Shown: piece by piece, positions 45,170 to 57,243 of the stretch
How positions within the stretch are numbered: the stretch's first letter is position 1
How the letters are laid out: each line of letters starts with the position of its first letter
Assembly (NCBI GenBank): GCA_029964075.1
Contig: CM057138.1
Span: 10,038,932-10,102,931, forward strand
DNA: 64,000 nucleotides
Direction of reading: 5' to 3'
Source of the DNA: Patiria pectinifera
Taxonomy: Eukaryota; Echinodermata; Asteroidea; Valvatida; Asterinidae
Program-made: the position numbers and the translations under genes
Notes under the pieces: model-generated
Seen by the model: only the letters and a program-made list of their open reading frames with translations
Databases searched by the model: none
Told to the model about the DNA's origin: nothing

Positions 45170-46080
45170 TAAGAGTCATTTCGTGTAAATACTTCATATA
45201 AGTGTCCACGCTCAAAAAAATTATTTTTTTTATATACTTTGTGGGATGAAAGGACTTGGGGAGAAAGTGACCAAAATAGACATTTTTAAACCGATATTTT
45301 ACTCGTTGCCATAATAACGGGCCATTATGTGTTTTGGCCATTTTGGGGCAATTTTGAGGCTACAAAAATCCATTCCTTGGTCTTTTCATATCTGGTGAGA
45401 ACATCTTGGGTTATTGTATATTCTTTGTGCAGTAGCGCTCCAAAAATTGTAAATTTCACAAAACCTTAAAAAGTGTATTTTAAGTTTTTTCCTTATGTTT
45501 GTTTTGAGTAATAACTTGTATAATTGGAATTGTTCTTGAATCTAGCACATTTTCACAAACAGAATCACACATCATTTTAGACCACGGTGGATGAATAGTA
45601 GGTCGCGTAGTCCCCCCAAACCTGGCTAGGCCCCGCCCACTTCGCCTTTGCTACCGAATTTAGAACTTGTATGTTGCATAACGAAACAAATGTTAATAAA
45701 TAATATGCAAGTGAACACTTTAGAAATAACATAGACCTCTTTTTCACAGCCTCCCCTTCCCCCATCCCCGGGGCATTGCTTGGGGTTGAGGGTGGGGTGT
45801 GACCACCCACCAGTAACTTGGTTTTGTCGGTAAAATCATTGTCACATGGGCAAAACTCATGTGTTTGCAAGTCGCAATGAATGAAAATTGCCATATACAT
45901 TGTCCTCTGATTGAAGTGCACCATTCTTCAAATGATGTCCAGTCCTTCCCGCCCAGCTAGGCCCCGCCCATTTCCTTGCCACAAAATTTAGATTTTGATT
46001 TCTACATGTATTTGCCTAAATTAAATTGTAAAATAGATATCAATTTGCAAGTGAACCTTTTACAATCTACACCAACAGCC
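45170..46080. repeat. Left member of an inverted segmental duplication
   Basis: Reverse complement of much of 55370-56530: shared (inverted) CTAGGCCCCGCCCA, GGTGGTCACACC, CCAAGTCCTTTCAT, GTGTCCACGCT and others. No gene is recognised in either copy; the 115-residue frame at 45577-45924 is degenerate in the other copy. Confidence 0.75.
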
Positions 46081-46140
46081 GTCTCACAGCTAACCCCTTC
46101 CCCTGCCACCCCCACTCCCAAAGCTCAAAAGAGAACCACG

Positions 46141-46349
46141 CCCTCCCCCAACAAGTCAACAAGTACAATTTTGTTCAGATTACATACATGCATATGGCCT
46201 CGGGGAAAGTCTGAAATATGTAAGGTGGCTTTCTTTACAACACAGCCCTCCCCCAACAAGTCAACAAGTACAATTTTGTTCAGATTACATACATGCATAT
46301 GGCCTCGGGGAAAGTCTGAAATATGTAAGGTGGCTTTCTTTACAACATG
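46141..46349 (+). repeat. 105-bp tandem duplication
   Basis: Two nearly identical copies (46141-46245, 46246-46349) starting CCCTCCCCCAACAAGTCAAC and ending TTTCTTTACAACA. The frames reading through it on both strands are artefacts of the duplication. Confidence 0.9.
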
Positions 46350-47277
46350 GGGCAGTTTGGAATATCCGAAAAGCGAGGAGGAGAAGGGGTGTGTATGTCG
46401 CGGGGGTGGGGGTGGGGGGAAGGGTGATCTGGACACACGCATGTGCACTGCACATATTTTTTTTACATATTGCATGTTACTTTTGGAACTACAGCAAAGG
46501 TGTGGTAAGCAAAATGAATTAATTTTATTATTTCCAAAGCGGAAAAGATATGGCGATTTAGAGAGCAACTAACTTTAATTTGTTTATATTGAAATACACG
46601 TACTTTAAAACAAGGATCACTTCAGTAAAACCCCAAAAAGAAAACAGCATCAATTTGATTGCATGAATTTCACTCTGACTTGACTTGGCTATATACATGT
46701 ATTTGTAGTCAGGATCTGAAGTATGTTTTTAGTGGAAGTGTCCTCCAAATTTGTATTTGCCTGATCAACATGAATTTTTTTTTGACTTTTCCAAACTTTT
46801 TACAGTGGTCACCATGGTACCAAACACGCTTTTGTAGTGTGTTCATAATTACCATGGCAACCGATGTAAAGACATTGGTGCTCATAAACTAAAAGCAAAA
46901 ATACTTCCATTTTCAAAACCTATCACGGAAGAATTATCTTTAGGGCAAAAATTATTATGTACCATGTACATGTATCCATATTACATCCCCCTGCGCTTTC
47001 CAGATATTCCAAACCACTCCCACAATGACAACAGAATAGCCAAACCTACATAGTGCATATAATTACTCTCAGAAAACTCACATGAAGAACAAAAATGGAC
47101 CTTGTTGTGATTTCTGGTACAGCTTAACAACTGCTTTTATTACATATAGACGATAAAACGTTAGCCCAATGGCTCTTAAACTTAGCAGTTTGTAGAAGTC
47201 AACATTGCGAATTCTGAGATGGAAAACAATGGTTACCCAGTTCATATACCCGATCATTTATCTCCCCCTGTCCCCCG

Positions 47278-47392
47278 CCAACTTGGCACGCTTGCCACAC
47301 ATAGATTTGGACACGCTTGTCCTGAATACTTGGCACGCTTGCCACACATAACATTAAACTTGGCACGCTTGCCACACACATTTGGGCACATT
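47278..47392. repeat. TTGGCACGCTTGCCACACA repeats
   Basis: Three close copies plus a diverged one (GGACACGCTTGTCC). Each unit holds the palindrome-like GGCACGCTTGCC. Located outside the 3' end of the Ngaro element. Confidence 0.7.
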
Positions 47393-48039
47393 CGCCCTTA
47401 AACCAATTGGCAGAATGATTGAAAATGTATTAAGTATTTATAGTTCTAATTTGAATATAACCTTAATCTATATTTCCACCGTTTGTACGAACGGTTGGAG
47501 TAATGCAGTAGTAAACCCCCTTCATTAATTTGCATAGGAATTATTAATCTCACAAATATTAAGTTTGACTATACATTAACAAGCAATGTTTCCACCGTTA
47601 GGACGTACGGTTGGAGAGCTAGCCCCCTTGGGACATGGGGGTGCTAGCCTAGTATTTATACAGAAATAAGGAATTGTTTATCAATGACTGATTTTCATGA
47701 GATTGAGGTGGTGGCAGCCCGCATCCCGATCGAAATATGCCACACGCGCAAAGCGCGCCCCACAGGGATGAAGGAACGCCACGACCAACACAAAGGACCA
47801 CACCCTTTACTTCCTCAATCGAAACGAAAATGACACGTACTCAAAGCTAAAGTTATAGTTAAAGATATGTGTATAAATATATGCATATACATGTATAGAG
47901 GTTTTATTTTTTATTTTATTTTTTAAATGCCATTTATAAACATCAACTTACGACAGCAACTAACGTTAATGATTAAACGAGTGGTAGCAAAAATACATTA
48001 CCCGGTACTTTCATGGACATGTCATTACAGTACGGAGCA

Positions 48040-48563
48040 TTAATTAGCCCTCAATGCAGGCCCTAAGATTGTTACGGAAGTACGCATTACCTTCAGTTCT
48101 AGGGATAGGTGTACCCCGTCATATCGAAATAAGCTAAACTGCGACCATTGAAATTGTGGGTGGTGCAGCACATGAACCTCTTCCCGGCGACTAAATGTTT
48201 GCGCCCATTTGTTCATGGAACGCCGCTTCATCTCTACTTTGGAGGGAGAAAGTGTTCCAAAGTAGCACGCTCGGTTCAGTATATCGGACCAAACGAGTTT
48301 GGCCATTGGGAACCGTCTCAGGCATTCAAGCATAAAAACCTTAATTCGCTGCCTGAAACAAAATGCATCTAACCGAATTAGGTCATTTGTCCCTACATGG
48401 ACAATAAGCAATTCAGGGGGTGGCCACATAGCCGCCATCTCATCCAATAATTTGGGAACATCGCCTAAACCGGCTCCCCCTATCCCGTTCCAGCGGACTG
48501 GCCTGTTACCCAAGCGGCAAGCTGTCCGACGCACAATCGAATCACCAATGATCCAGACATCAC
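48040..48563 (-). CDS. SGNH/GDSL-type hydrolase domain of the Ngaro element
   Basis: Block I GDS (IIGDSIVRR), block II glycine (GGAGLGD), block III VGTND and block V DGVHLS are all present in order, which is a complete SGNH catalytic set; the family includes esterases and lipases. Such hydrolase domains are known in Ngaro-type retrotransposons but their role is unsettled. The frame is open from just after an acceptor-like TTCTCACAG to the stop at 48040 with no ATG near its start, which fits production by splicing to the recombinase exon upstream. Confidence 0.75.
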
Positions 48564-48587
48564 CTGTGAGAACATGTATTTGTTACT

Positions 48588-49550
48588 AGTTATTACAAGT
48601 GTAATTCGAGATTCCCGGCAAGTTACACATGGCCGTTGGGCGAATATAGCTATGTACATGTACAGCATCAGAACGCCAGCGGCCCATCGCACGAATTCCA
48701 TCGGGGCTAACCCCCATTGCCGATGCTGGCGTTGCCGCACCGATGCGGAAAGAGTGTGCGCAGTAATGTTTATCCCCAGACCCCACAAACTGCAGCGTCT
48801 TTTTGAAAACGCTGTTAAACTGGAATTTTGTCAGAGGTGTTCCATCGAAGTGGCAGAAAAAAGGCCCCAATGTCATGGGACGCACCTGAGCGAAGTCTGC
48901 CAAGGCACGGACTGGACAGAGGGACGCATCTACTGACTGCACTAGGAGGATGGTTTGAGGAGGACCTCTTTTATTCGTCTTTGTATTTCGGAAGGAAATG
49001 TGCACTGTGGCCGCCGGCGTTCCTAAGTCGACAAATTGAATATCAGAAAATTGTAAGAGGGACTCTTGCATACCATGGCGAGAATTCGCCGCGAATTCCC
49101 CAATTCTCATAAACCCGAAAAAGGCAGCCAACATAACTGCCTGAAACAAAACAACCTCAAACTGTGATACACATACATGAGGGAGGGCTTGCAGCATCTC
49201 TGATAAAATGTCAGAGTAATAGGCAAACGTGTATCTGTTTGGGGACGGTACCTACGACAGCCCTCCAATAACTTAGAGACCAACAAGTCTCGTGTGGGGT
49301 CAAGAAAACCATTTAGCTTGTGATAGTGAGCCACCCCCGAAATATAAGTGGTGATTGTCGCCGGAGCTAATTTCCTCAGTGAAAGCCAAGCTATAAATTG
49401 TTTTGCTTCCCTAGGGGATGCGGGAGAGGTGAGAAGTTGTGATCTGGAATTTCTAAAATTACAGAAAACCTGCCAACCAGTTTGGTACGTTTTGTGAGTG
49501 TTAGGTGCATATGCCGCCATTGACAGGCGGCTCATCTCACCTTCTACCAA
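48588..49550 (-). pseudogene. Tyrosine recombinase of the Ngaro element, one frameshift
   Basis: YR integrates the element cDNA in place of an integrase. The N-terminal SAM-like core-binding half (49550 to about 49206; TYQTGWQVFCNF, TITTYISGVAHYHK) and the catalytic half (about 49205-48588) are in different frames, separated by one small shift near 49205. Catalytic residues in the second half are intact: Arg in FMRIGEF, HSFR (HxxR), GRW in place of the GH motif, and the nucleophile in HSYIRP. A donor-like site at 48627 may splice it onto the hydrolase. Confidence 0.8.
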
Positions 49551-51218
49551 ATTAGGATGGGATCGGGGATCGGTGTCATGACTACTGCCGCATGTGGAGC
49601 TACTGCCCAGAAACGATCCATCTGAAACCGTGAAAGGGAATCTGCAATTATGTTCTGAACCCCCGGTACATGAGTTGCCTTAAACGACATATTGTGAAAC
49701 AGACATTTGCACACAAAACAGCGCACTAGCCTCATGATCATTTCACAGCGGGACGACTGCTTGTTGATTATATGTACTACCGCACCCCTATATGTGCGAA
49801 AAATCACCTTACGATTCGCTAAAGATGGTCCCCAACAATGCACAGCTACAGCTAAGGGGTAGAATTCCATAAAGGCGATAGACGGCGATAACGCTAGTAG
49901 CTCCGGGGACCAGCGACCCTGGAACCACTGCCCGTTATAATACCCCCATAGCCAATGGAGGCTGCCGCATCAGTAAACAATTCCAAACATGCATTGTCAA
50001 CCCACTCGCAGTGATAAAATGGGGAAACCCCGTTGAAATTATCCAAGAATTCCAACCACATCAACAAATCCAGCTTTGCCCCTGGTGAAATGCGGACCTT
50101 ATGGTGCGGTTTCGTCAAACCTTTGATTAATGCAATCAAGCGTCGAGTGACTGAACGGCCGGGGGCTACAGCCTTACACACAAAATTCAATGAGCCTATC
50201 AATGACTGTATTGCTTTCAATGACAACTTCGACTTCCCTAGCATCGTGCGAATTTGACTTCGTAACGCATCCACTTTATCAGCCGGTACTCGCACTTGTT
50301 GTTCAATCGTGTCAATTTCCAACCCTAGATAAGTAATAACCTGGCAAGCGCCCACTGTTTTCTCTTCTGCAATGGGTACCCCTAACTGGGTGGACACCTC
50401 CCTAAAGGTTCGTAATATGGCAGTACAATCGTTTATGGACGGCCCCGCAAATAAGAAATCATCTAAATAATGGGTTACACCAGGTGACTGGGCAACTTTC
50501 TTGACTTGGAATTCCAGGAAAGTACTGAATGTTTCAAATAAGGCACAGGAAATTGAACAGCCCATAGGGAGGCATTTGACATAATAAAAATAGCCCTGAA
50601 ACTTAAAACCCAAAAGCTCGTAGTCAGCAGGGGCCACAGGTAAAAGTCGAAATGCGGACTTTATGTCTGATTTGGCCAACCAGGCATGCGGACCCATTGA
50701 CATGACCATGTCAATCGCATCATCGAAAGAGGCGTAACGTACTGTACAGTCATCCCTCTCATTGAAATCATTAATTGACCCTCCCAATGGATATGACAAA
50801 TGACGGATAAGCCGGAAAGTATTGGTCTCATGCTTGGGTACTAGACCTATAGGGGAACATTGCAGATTAGGAAAAGGTCTATCCGTGAAAGGACCCGCAA
50901 TTCTCCCCATTCGTATCTCTTTAGCCAACTTCTCTGCAGCTACTGCCGGCCTTAATTTCCGCAGCTGGATTTGAGACAAGAGGAATCGCGGCTTATGCGA
51001 GGCCCTTTAAAACCTAACTGGAAACCATGTGAAAACCCCTGCCCTAGTAAACGTGCAGCCGCTCGGTTCGGATAACACGAAAGCCAATTTCGTAAAACTT
51101 GGGTATTAATTGGTGTTGGGGGGGGGGAACGAAAATTGGTCGGCTTGCTAATTCTGACGGCGCTGGTGATGGCTTGTTGCGCAAAGTTTGGCCGACCTGA
51201 GTTGCGTCCTATGTTCAT
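49551..51218 (-). pseudogene. Ngaro reverse transcriptase - RNase H, frameshifted
   Basis: RT polymerises DNA from the element RNA; RNase H removes the RNA strand. The main RT frame (50979-49894) contains PIGLVPKH, LIRHLSYPLGGSIN, the first catalytic Asp in KSDIKSAF, LPMGCSISCALFE, and the YLDD box followed by FLFAG. An N-terminal piece (51218 to about 50990) lies in another frame. RNase H begins LFTDAA, breaks at a G-run (49943-49947), and resumes in another frame to about 49551. In the second part the expected TDN-type catalytic segment before GAVVHIIN reads TYRG, so an acidic catalytic residue appears lost. The product is almost certainly dead. Confidence 0.82.
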
Positions 51219-53295
51219 GATCGCAGCTGTAGGCCCCTGTCTGGTGGGGGCTTAGACGATCGGGGTTGACCCCTAGTGTTGTTGGCACGCGTGAGGCCAC
51301 TAGCGTTACTCACTCTACATGTTATCGCCCCGTGCCCACAGCGCATACAGGTACTACAACGATGAGCAAATTTGCAGGGGTGCCACCTTGCGAGCCATTA
51401 TACGCAAAACAAATCGCCGAGCCCCCTTTACCTTGCATGTTTTCCCAAGTGTTGTAGGCATGGTATTAGCAACAGAACTAGCAGCAGGCACTATGTGAGA
51501 TGCGGCAGCAACCGTCACCCACAGTTCCATGTCCAACTCCGCCCAAGAACGACTAGGGTTGGCCTCCTGCCGCATGCGAAACTGCTCATCGTATCGTTGC
51601 CATCCCCACCCAGGGAATTGCAATGCTGCCATGCGGATTGCCTCAGCATATTTGAGCAATTCTGAAAAGCGCAAAGGGTGACGCACTGAAAAAATAGCCA
51701 TGAATATGTGAAAAGCGCTCATCCATTTATCAATAGAATCAAGCTTTTTGGTCTGTGATGGGGCTGGTCGAAAAATCACTTTACCGTTTTCCACCGCCAT
51801 GGTCAAAGCTGCACCTTTGTCAGCCGTGGCCACCGCCATTACAGCGTTATCTCGATACAGTACTGCCAAGTCAATGTATTGACTGCTCCATATTTTTTCT
51901 TTGATTGCGCTACTAACATGTAACCCAAGAAGCGGGACGGACTGCAGGGAAGGTATCGGAGTAGGCCTATCAATTGCCGCCAAATCGGTACACGGACCTG
52001 GCATGACTGGGCCAATGATGGGCGTTGTACCCGACACTGTACTGTTGGTAATGTATCCCCGGCCCCCGCGTTAATAGTGCAACTACATGTATCCTGACTA
52101 ACCATTGGGTGATTCTGTTTAGTGCTACTGATGTTACCCGATAATTGTACCGTATTTGCATGGCAAGATGGTGAATTAGCACTGGAACCTGTCCATGCCG
52201 CTCGCAGACGCCTGAGGTAGTTGTCCGACGACTCCGGTCTCCAGATGCCCTTAATTGTTGCGGCCCTCCAGCTTGCGCGTACACGGCAGATTGCCCCAAA
52301 ATGGTTGCAGACTGTGCCGGGGAAACCGGTTGAACCCCGGTGTCACGGTCTCACTTCTCCGGCGTGCTAGCTTCTCCGGGTCGATTTGGCGGATAACTGA
52401 GCACGTTACAGTGCACGTTAAATGAGCACGATTCATGCTCATGTGTCCGCTGTGCTTACTTTTCCTCGGGCTGTTTTCTGAAGTCTACCAAGCCCATTAA
52501 CAACACAGTGAGGGACACCCAAGAATATGTTATGTAACACTTCCTGTGGGTCAAGTCATTCCATGGTCTTGCAAGCATTCTGATTTGTGTTTCCTGCGTC
52601 ATGCATGTGTGTGTTCATGGAGGAATAATTAAGAACGAACTCCTTGGTCCGTGTTCCTTGCTCGTTCGTGGTCCATTTTGTCCCTTTTTGTCCATTTTTG
52701 CAACCACGGCTTAAAATAAATGTGCATTTCAAATTCAAGTCTTTAATATTGGGAGTTAATAGTGCGCGCCACGAAAATTCTATGCATACAAATATCTTAC
52801 GTACACAAGTACAGCCCCGAAAAACTCAGCACACTAATACAGTGACGAAACTGAGTGTACACTACTGCGCAATTTTGTGCATGCGTGTTGAAGCGAAATG
52901 TCCGTTTTGGAGAAGCTAGCACGCCGGAGAAGTGAGACCGTGACACCGGCCCGGAGAGCGTTCTCTGGAATGTATCCGTCTCCCGGCTGAAACTGACTCG
53001 GCCCCATGGCGCTCCCTTGATAGTGATGGCCGACCCCCTGGTGACCAGCTGGCTGTTGCTGCGCCGGCCAAACACCGGCCTGTACGACCTCTGGATGGGG
53101 AGGCTGTACATTGACACCGGCCGTGGCAGGCCGGCCTCGGGTGGCTCTTATTGCCGTACGGGATTTCCCACCCCGAGCAGACCGACCTCCCCGGCCTCGC
53201 TGAATTCCTCCGCTGTTTGTGTTCCTTCCTCTATGGTCGGAGTGCGTTGATCCAAGACGGGCCGGGCGACGCACTTGACGTTTCGGCCGCGGCAT
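51215..53295 (-). pseudogene. Ngaro/DIRS-type gag-like ORF1, frameshifted and interrupted
   Basis: The N-terminal part (53295-52950) is basic, Arg/Gly-rich and starts MPRPKRQVRR. A 613-bp TIR element (52337-52949) then interrupts it. The core (about 52037-51420) carries the conserved DIRS-type gag block with LLGLHVSSAIKEKIW, AFHIFMAIFSVRHP and GWGWQRYDEQFR. The end carries a zinc-knuckle-like CKFAHRCSTCMRCGHG...TC in a different frame. At least two frame changes lie between about 51440 and 51390, and more are likely near 52040-52250. The final stop overlaps the ATG of the next ORF by ATGA at 51218-51215. Confidence 0.72.
52337..52949. mobile_element. 613-bp TIR element inserted in the Ngaro gag
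   Basis: Perfect 41-bp terminal inverted repeats start CCGGTGTCACGGTCTCACTT. The flanks are CC on both sides (52335-52336, 52950-52951), compatible with a 2-bp target duplication. It contains no transposase. Taking the element and one CC out brings the two gag halves into one reading frame, which supports these ends. A related terminal segment is at 28051-28240. Confidence 0.78.
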
Positions 53296-53339
53296 CTTTC
53301 CCAGTATATGCGGGCCCCGGTCGCGTGACCACTTTCAAC

Positions 53340-53600
53340 CTCAAGCCGAAAAAGCAAGTGACTGTTCCGAATGTAATTTCCTCTAGTGTATAATCCACAA
53401 GGAGTACACTGACCACCTCAATCCGAAAAAGCAAGTGACCGTTCCGAATTATATTTCCACCAGTGTATAATACACTGGCCACCTCAAACCGAAAAAGCAA
53501 GTCACCGTTCCGAATTTTATTTCCACCATGGAGGAAGGAATAGACCTTCCTCCATGTTTCCACCAGTGTATAATCCACAAGGAGTCTGAAAAACAATGTT
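53340..53600. repeat. Tandem ~70-bp repeats at the 5' side of the Ngaro element
   Basis: Three copies of a unit containing CCGAAAAAGCAAGTGACC, TTCCGAAT, TTTCCACCAGTGTATAA and ACTGGCCACCTC, with a hairpin (CATGGAGGAAGG ... CCTTCCTCCATG) in the last copy. The position just outside the gag start fits the terminal repeat zone. Confidence 0.65.
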
Positions 53601-53878
53601 GACTCTGTGGTCAGCTGAACCAAAGTGAAGGCTTGCCGCTCAAAGTCCTGCACCAGGAATCTTAGCTATGCGCCCCTGCTGTCTTTTGGTCAGCAGATGC
53701 TGTCCGTTGGTCAGCCGATTGGAATGCGAGTACCTAGATCATATGCAAATCAAGGACCTCAGAGGCCTTTGGGCAGTAGCCCATCTGTGTGGTCACTGAG
53801 AATAATGCATTTTATCCTTTGCGCAATAAAATGAAATATATGGACTTTCCGCAATTAAGGCAATATGTAAAATACATG

Positions 53879-55370
53879 CTGAATTCTTTGGGAGGGGGAG
53901 GGGTCGTTGCTCATAATGAGCACTGGAGTAGGAAGAGGGGTGGCAGGGGGTGGGCTGTGAGACGGATACGGCTTTAAGTTTAAGTTATGAAAGGTTCACA
54001 ATTTTTTTTAACTAAAAGCAATAATACTTCCATTTTCAAAACCTATCACAAAAGTATTATCTTTAGACTGAAATTCGTGGCTAACAACAATACATGCTCA
54101 GTATGTAACGTGGCCAGCATCGGTGCGAGAAGCCCATGTAGTTTTCACCTTTCAATCTGCATTTTGTTTGTTTTGATGTACTTCTATGATTATTACATGT
54201 ATCAATTGCAGAGCATTAAATAACACCACCAAAATTATGTATATTTACCTTAGTTTTGCCAATTCGGGTTGAAAACCCACCAATTTTACAACAAAACAAA
54301 TCAGTAAGTATATCGTCCCCATGGCAGTGACAATGGATGCATACAATTACCTAACTGGGATGAATGTTTATACATAAAATACAGAAATTATGCCCCAAAG
54401 AGTTTGGAAAAATACAAATGTATATATATATAAAAATCTAGCGTTAACAGCAATAGAACCAAGAATGTCATATTATAGAGTAGTGGTCAACCATTATTTT
54501 CCTGCCAAGGAAAATCGGTCAAAGCATATGCAAATCAACATGGGATCACAGTGTGCTGTACCCCTCCCTTCACAAAAAAACCCCAAAATACCCGCCAGAA
54601 AGGGTTCAAATCTGTAAGCACTTCGTAAGGCGGGGAAGTTGAATTTTTTTTAAATTAACACATTAACAAAAAATTCCCTGTTTGTATACATGCTCCCCCC
54701 CCAAATGTAATTTATAAGCACTCATACATTGCTTGCAATGCAACAATCGATGCACCCGAAGTGTGGCCTGCATGTTGACTACTGATGACTACTGATGAGT
54801 TTGGAAAAGACTCAAATGTCATGCTGGTTACGAAATTACAGTTTTGGAGGGCATAGCAGCACCCACAACGGTACTATATTCGACTTTATGTGTACTCGAT
54901 CTGACCATAACTACACGTAGGTCCAAGACAATTCAATCAATCAAAACAGAAGCCGTTTTGAGTTTTCATTAGCGTGATAGTTGTTTTAAAGTACATGTAT
55001 TTTGATATAAAGATATGAGTTATTTGCTGTCTAATCGCCATATAACTTCTCTGTATTAAAAATAATAAAATAAATTTAATTTTGTTAAAAAAAGCTTATG
55101 TACCATGTTCATGTATCGATATTACACCCCTGCGCTTTCCAGATATTCCAAACCACTCCCACAACGACAAAAAAATAGGCAAACCTACATAGTGCATACA
55201 AATATGTGGACTTTCCGCAATTTAGGCAATATGTAACCTTCACAATAATACATGTTGAATTCTTTGGGAGGGGGAGGAGTCGTTGCTCATAATGAGCACT
55301 GGAGTAGGAAGAGGGGTGGCAGGGGGTGGGCTGTGAGACCAGTTCGGCTTTTATTGTAAGTTATGAAGGG
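53879..55370. repeat. Direct repeat pair flanking unique sequence
   Basis: 53879-53990 and 55255-55365 share GAATTCTTTGGGAGGGGGAG, GTCGTTGCTCATAATGAGCA and GGCAGGGGGTGGGCTGTGAG in the same orientation. Sequences at 46890-47060 resemble 54010-54070 and 55085-55200, also in direct orientation. The 54100-55080 interval between holds no recognised gene. Confidence 0.65.
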
Positions 55371-56530
55371 GTCACTTGCAAATTGATATCTATTTACAAT
55401 TTTAACGTAGGCAAATACAATTGGCAATCAAAATCTGAATTTGATGGCAAGGGAATGGGCGGGGCGTAGCTAGGAGGGGAGGACTAGACATCATTTTTTT
55501 TTTGTACTAATGGATGCATTTCAATCAGAGGACAATGGATATCATGGCCATTATTATTCGTTGCGGCTTGCAAATACATGATTTTTGCCCATGTGACAAT
55601 GATTTTACCGACAAAGCCAAGTTATTGGTGGGTGGTCACACCTCACCCTCAACCCCAAGCAATGCCCCAGGGTGGGGGAAGGGGAGGCTGTGAAAAGGAA
55701 GTCTATGTAATTTCTAAAGTGTTCAATTGCATATTATTTATTTACATTTGTTTCGTTATGCAACATACAAGTTCTAAATTCGGTGGCAAAGGGGGTGGGG
55801 GTGGGCGGGGCCTAGCCAGGTGTGGGGGGACTACACGACCTACTACTCATCCACTAGTCTAAAAATGATACACAATATGATTCTGTTTCAGAAACTGTGC
55901 TAGATTCATGAACGATACCAATTATACAAGTTAGTACTCAAAACAAAGGAAAACACTGAAAATACACTTTTTACGGTTTTGTGAAATTTACCATTTTGGA
56001 GCGCTACTGCACAAAGGATATACAATAACGCAAAATGTTCTCGCCAGATATGAAAAGATCAATGTCTGAACTTATCATAGTCGAAAGGAAATTGTTCTGA
56101 GTGCCCTGGCAAGTGCCAATTTGGAGGGTTAAAAATGGGGTAAAAATGCAATTTTGCTAGTTGTAGAAACATGCTGTATTAAAGGTAGGGCCTAAAAGTA
56201 AGATACAGGTGATTATTCAGAAGTGTTTCTATTTATGTTTTGTAAGGGTAAGGATGATACTTTGTCGTGAGATACTTTTGTGACTTAACTTCGCAGTTTG
56301 GCTTGATGACCTTGGAAAATAACCCCCCAAATATGAATTTTTGCAGCCTCAAAATCAGTGCCACAGAAAGGCCAAAACACATAAGGGCCCGTTACCATGG
56401 CAATTAGCAAATATGTTTAAAAAGTCTATTTTGGTTACTTGCTCCCCAAGTCCTTTCATTCCGCAAAGTATAACATTTGTTTTAGCGTGGACACTTATAT
56501 GAAGTATTTACAAGTAAAGACTCTTAAGCA
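55370..56530. repeat. Right member of an inverted segmental duplication
   Basis: Mirror of 45170-46080 with about 230 bp of extra sequence near 56100-56330. Together they bracket the Ngaro element and its flanks. Confidence 0.75.
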
Positions 56531-56821
56531 GCAAATTAATAAACAAGTTAATCAACAATGCATACAAAAATGCAAACTTTGCAACTGCAAGTAAACAAAA
56601 ACTAAATTCAGCAAAACAATTGGTAGCTTCTCAACTGAGATTTCCAACAAATGCCTAAGGGAAATCAAACGTAATAACCAAATAAATAATATAATTACAG
56701 TCTTGAAATAATAACAAACTGATTATAGAAAGCAATATAACCCAATGAAAAATGAACTGCTCACTTCTCAATAAACTAATTCAAGGAAACAAAAAATACT
56801 AAAGTTTGGGTTTCTGTTTAA

Positions 56822-57243
56822 CCCTAAAGGGGCCGGGTTATTTTGACCATCTCTCAGCCGGGGGGGGGGGGGGCCCTAAGATCTCGGCCATCGAGTGACG
56901 AAAAAATTTGAAACTCGGCAAATGCATAGAGCAACTCTTCCTAAACATACCCTAGAAATTTCATGACTATAGGTGAAAGGGTTTTGGAATTATGGCTGAT
57001 TAATTATTCATATGTACGAATGGCAATTTTGCTCTGCGTACACGACGTATATGCGAAAATTCAGTTTTTCGCTACGCGGCAACCCGTGGTCCGATTTTTA
57101 TGTTTTTGGTATCAAAAGATGCGCAAAGCTCGAGGCTAAAAAGTCATAACAGCTCGGGTCGCAAAAAAATTTTTTTTAGAGGCTATCACGAAAAATGTTG
57201 AGGGGGGGGGGCGGATTCCGCCCCCCCCCCGGCCCCTTTAGGG
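56822..57243. mobile_element. piggyBac-like MITE, copy 3
   Basis: TTAA at 56818-56821 and 57244-57247; perfect ends CCCTAAAGGGGCCGG / CCGGCCCCTTTAGGG. 422 bp with G-runs next to each end. Noncoding. Confidence 0.75.

Larger units (their letters stand above)
47430..53620 (-). mobile_element. Ngaro-like (DIRS order) tyrosine-recombinase retrotransposon, decayed
   Basis: Order on the minus strand: gag (53295-51215), RT plus RNase H (51218 to about 49551), tyrosine recombinase (about 49550-48588), SGNH hydrolase (48563-48040). RT-RH followed by YR, no integrase, no protease, no methyltransferase domain and an SGNH hydrolase is the Ngaro pattern. Flanks carry short repeats, not LTRs: three ~70-bp repeats at 53340-53600 on the 5' side and paired CCACCGTT...ACGGTTGGAG hairpins at 47476-47507 and 47589-47616 on the 3' side. 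Frameshifts in every major frame and an insertion in gag show that it is inactive. The exact ends were not resolved. Confidence 0.8.

Noticed and set aside
45577..45924. 115-residue minus-strand frame
   Set aside because: The duplicate at 55578-55862 does not preserve the frame, which argues against coding.
46125..46572. Opposed frames of 147 and 198 residues
   Set aside because: They come from the 105-bp tandem duplication, whose length is a multiple of three.
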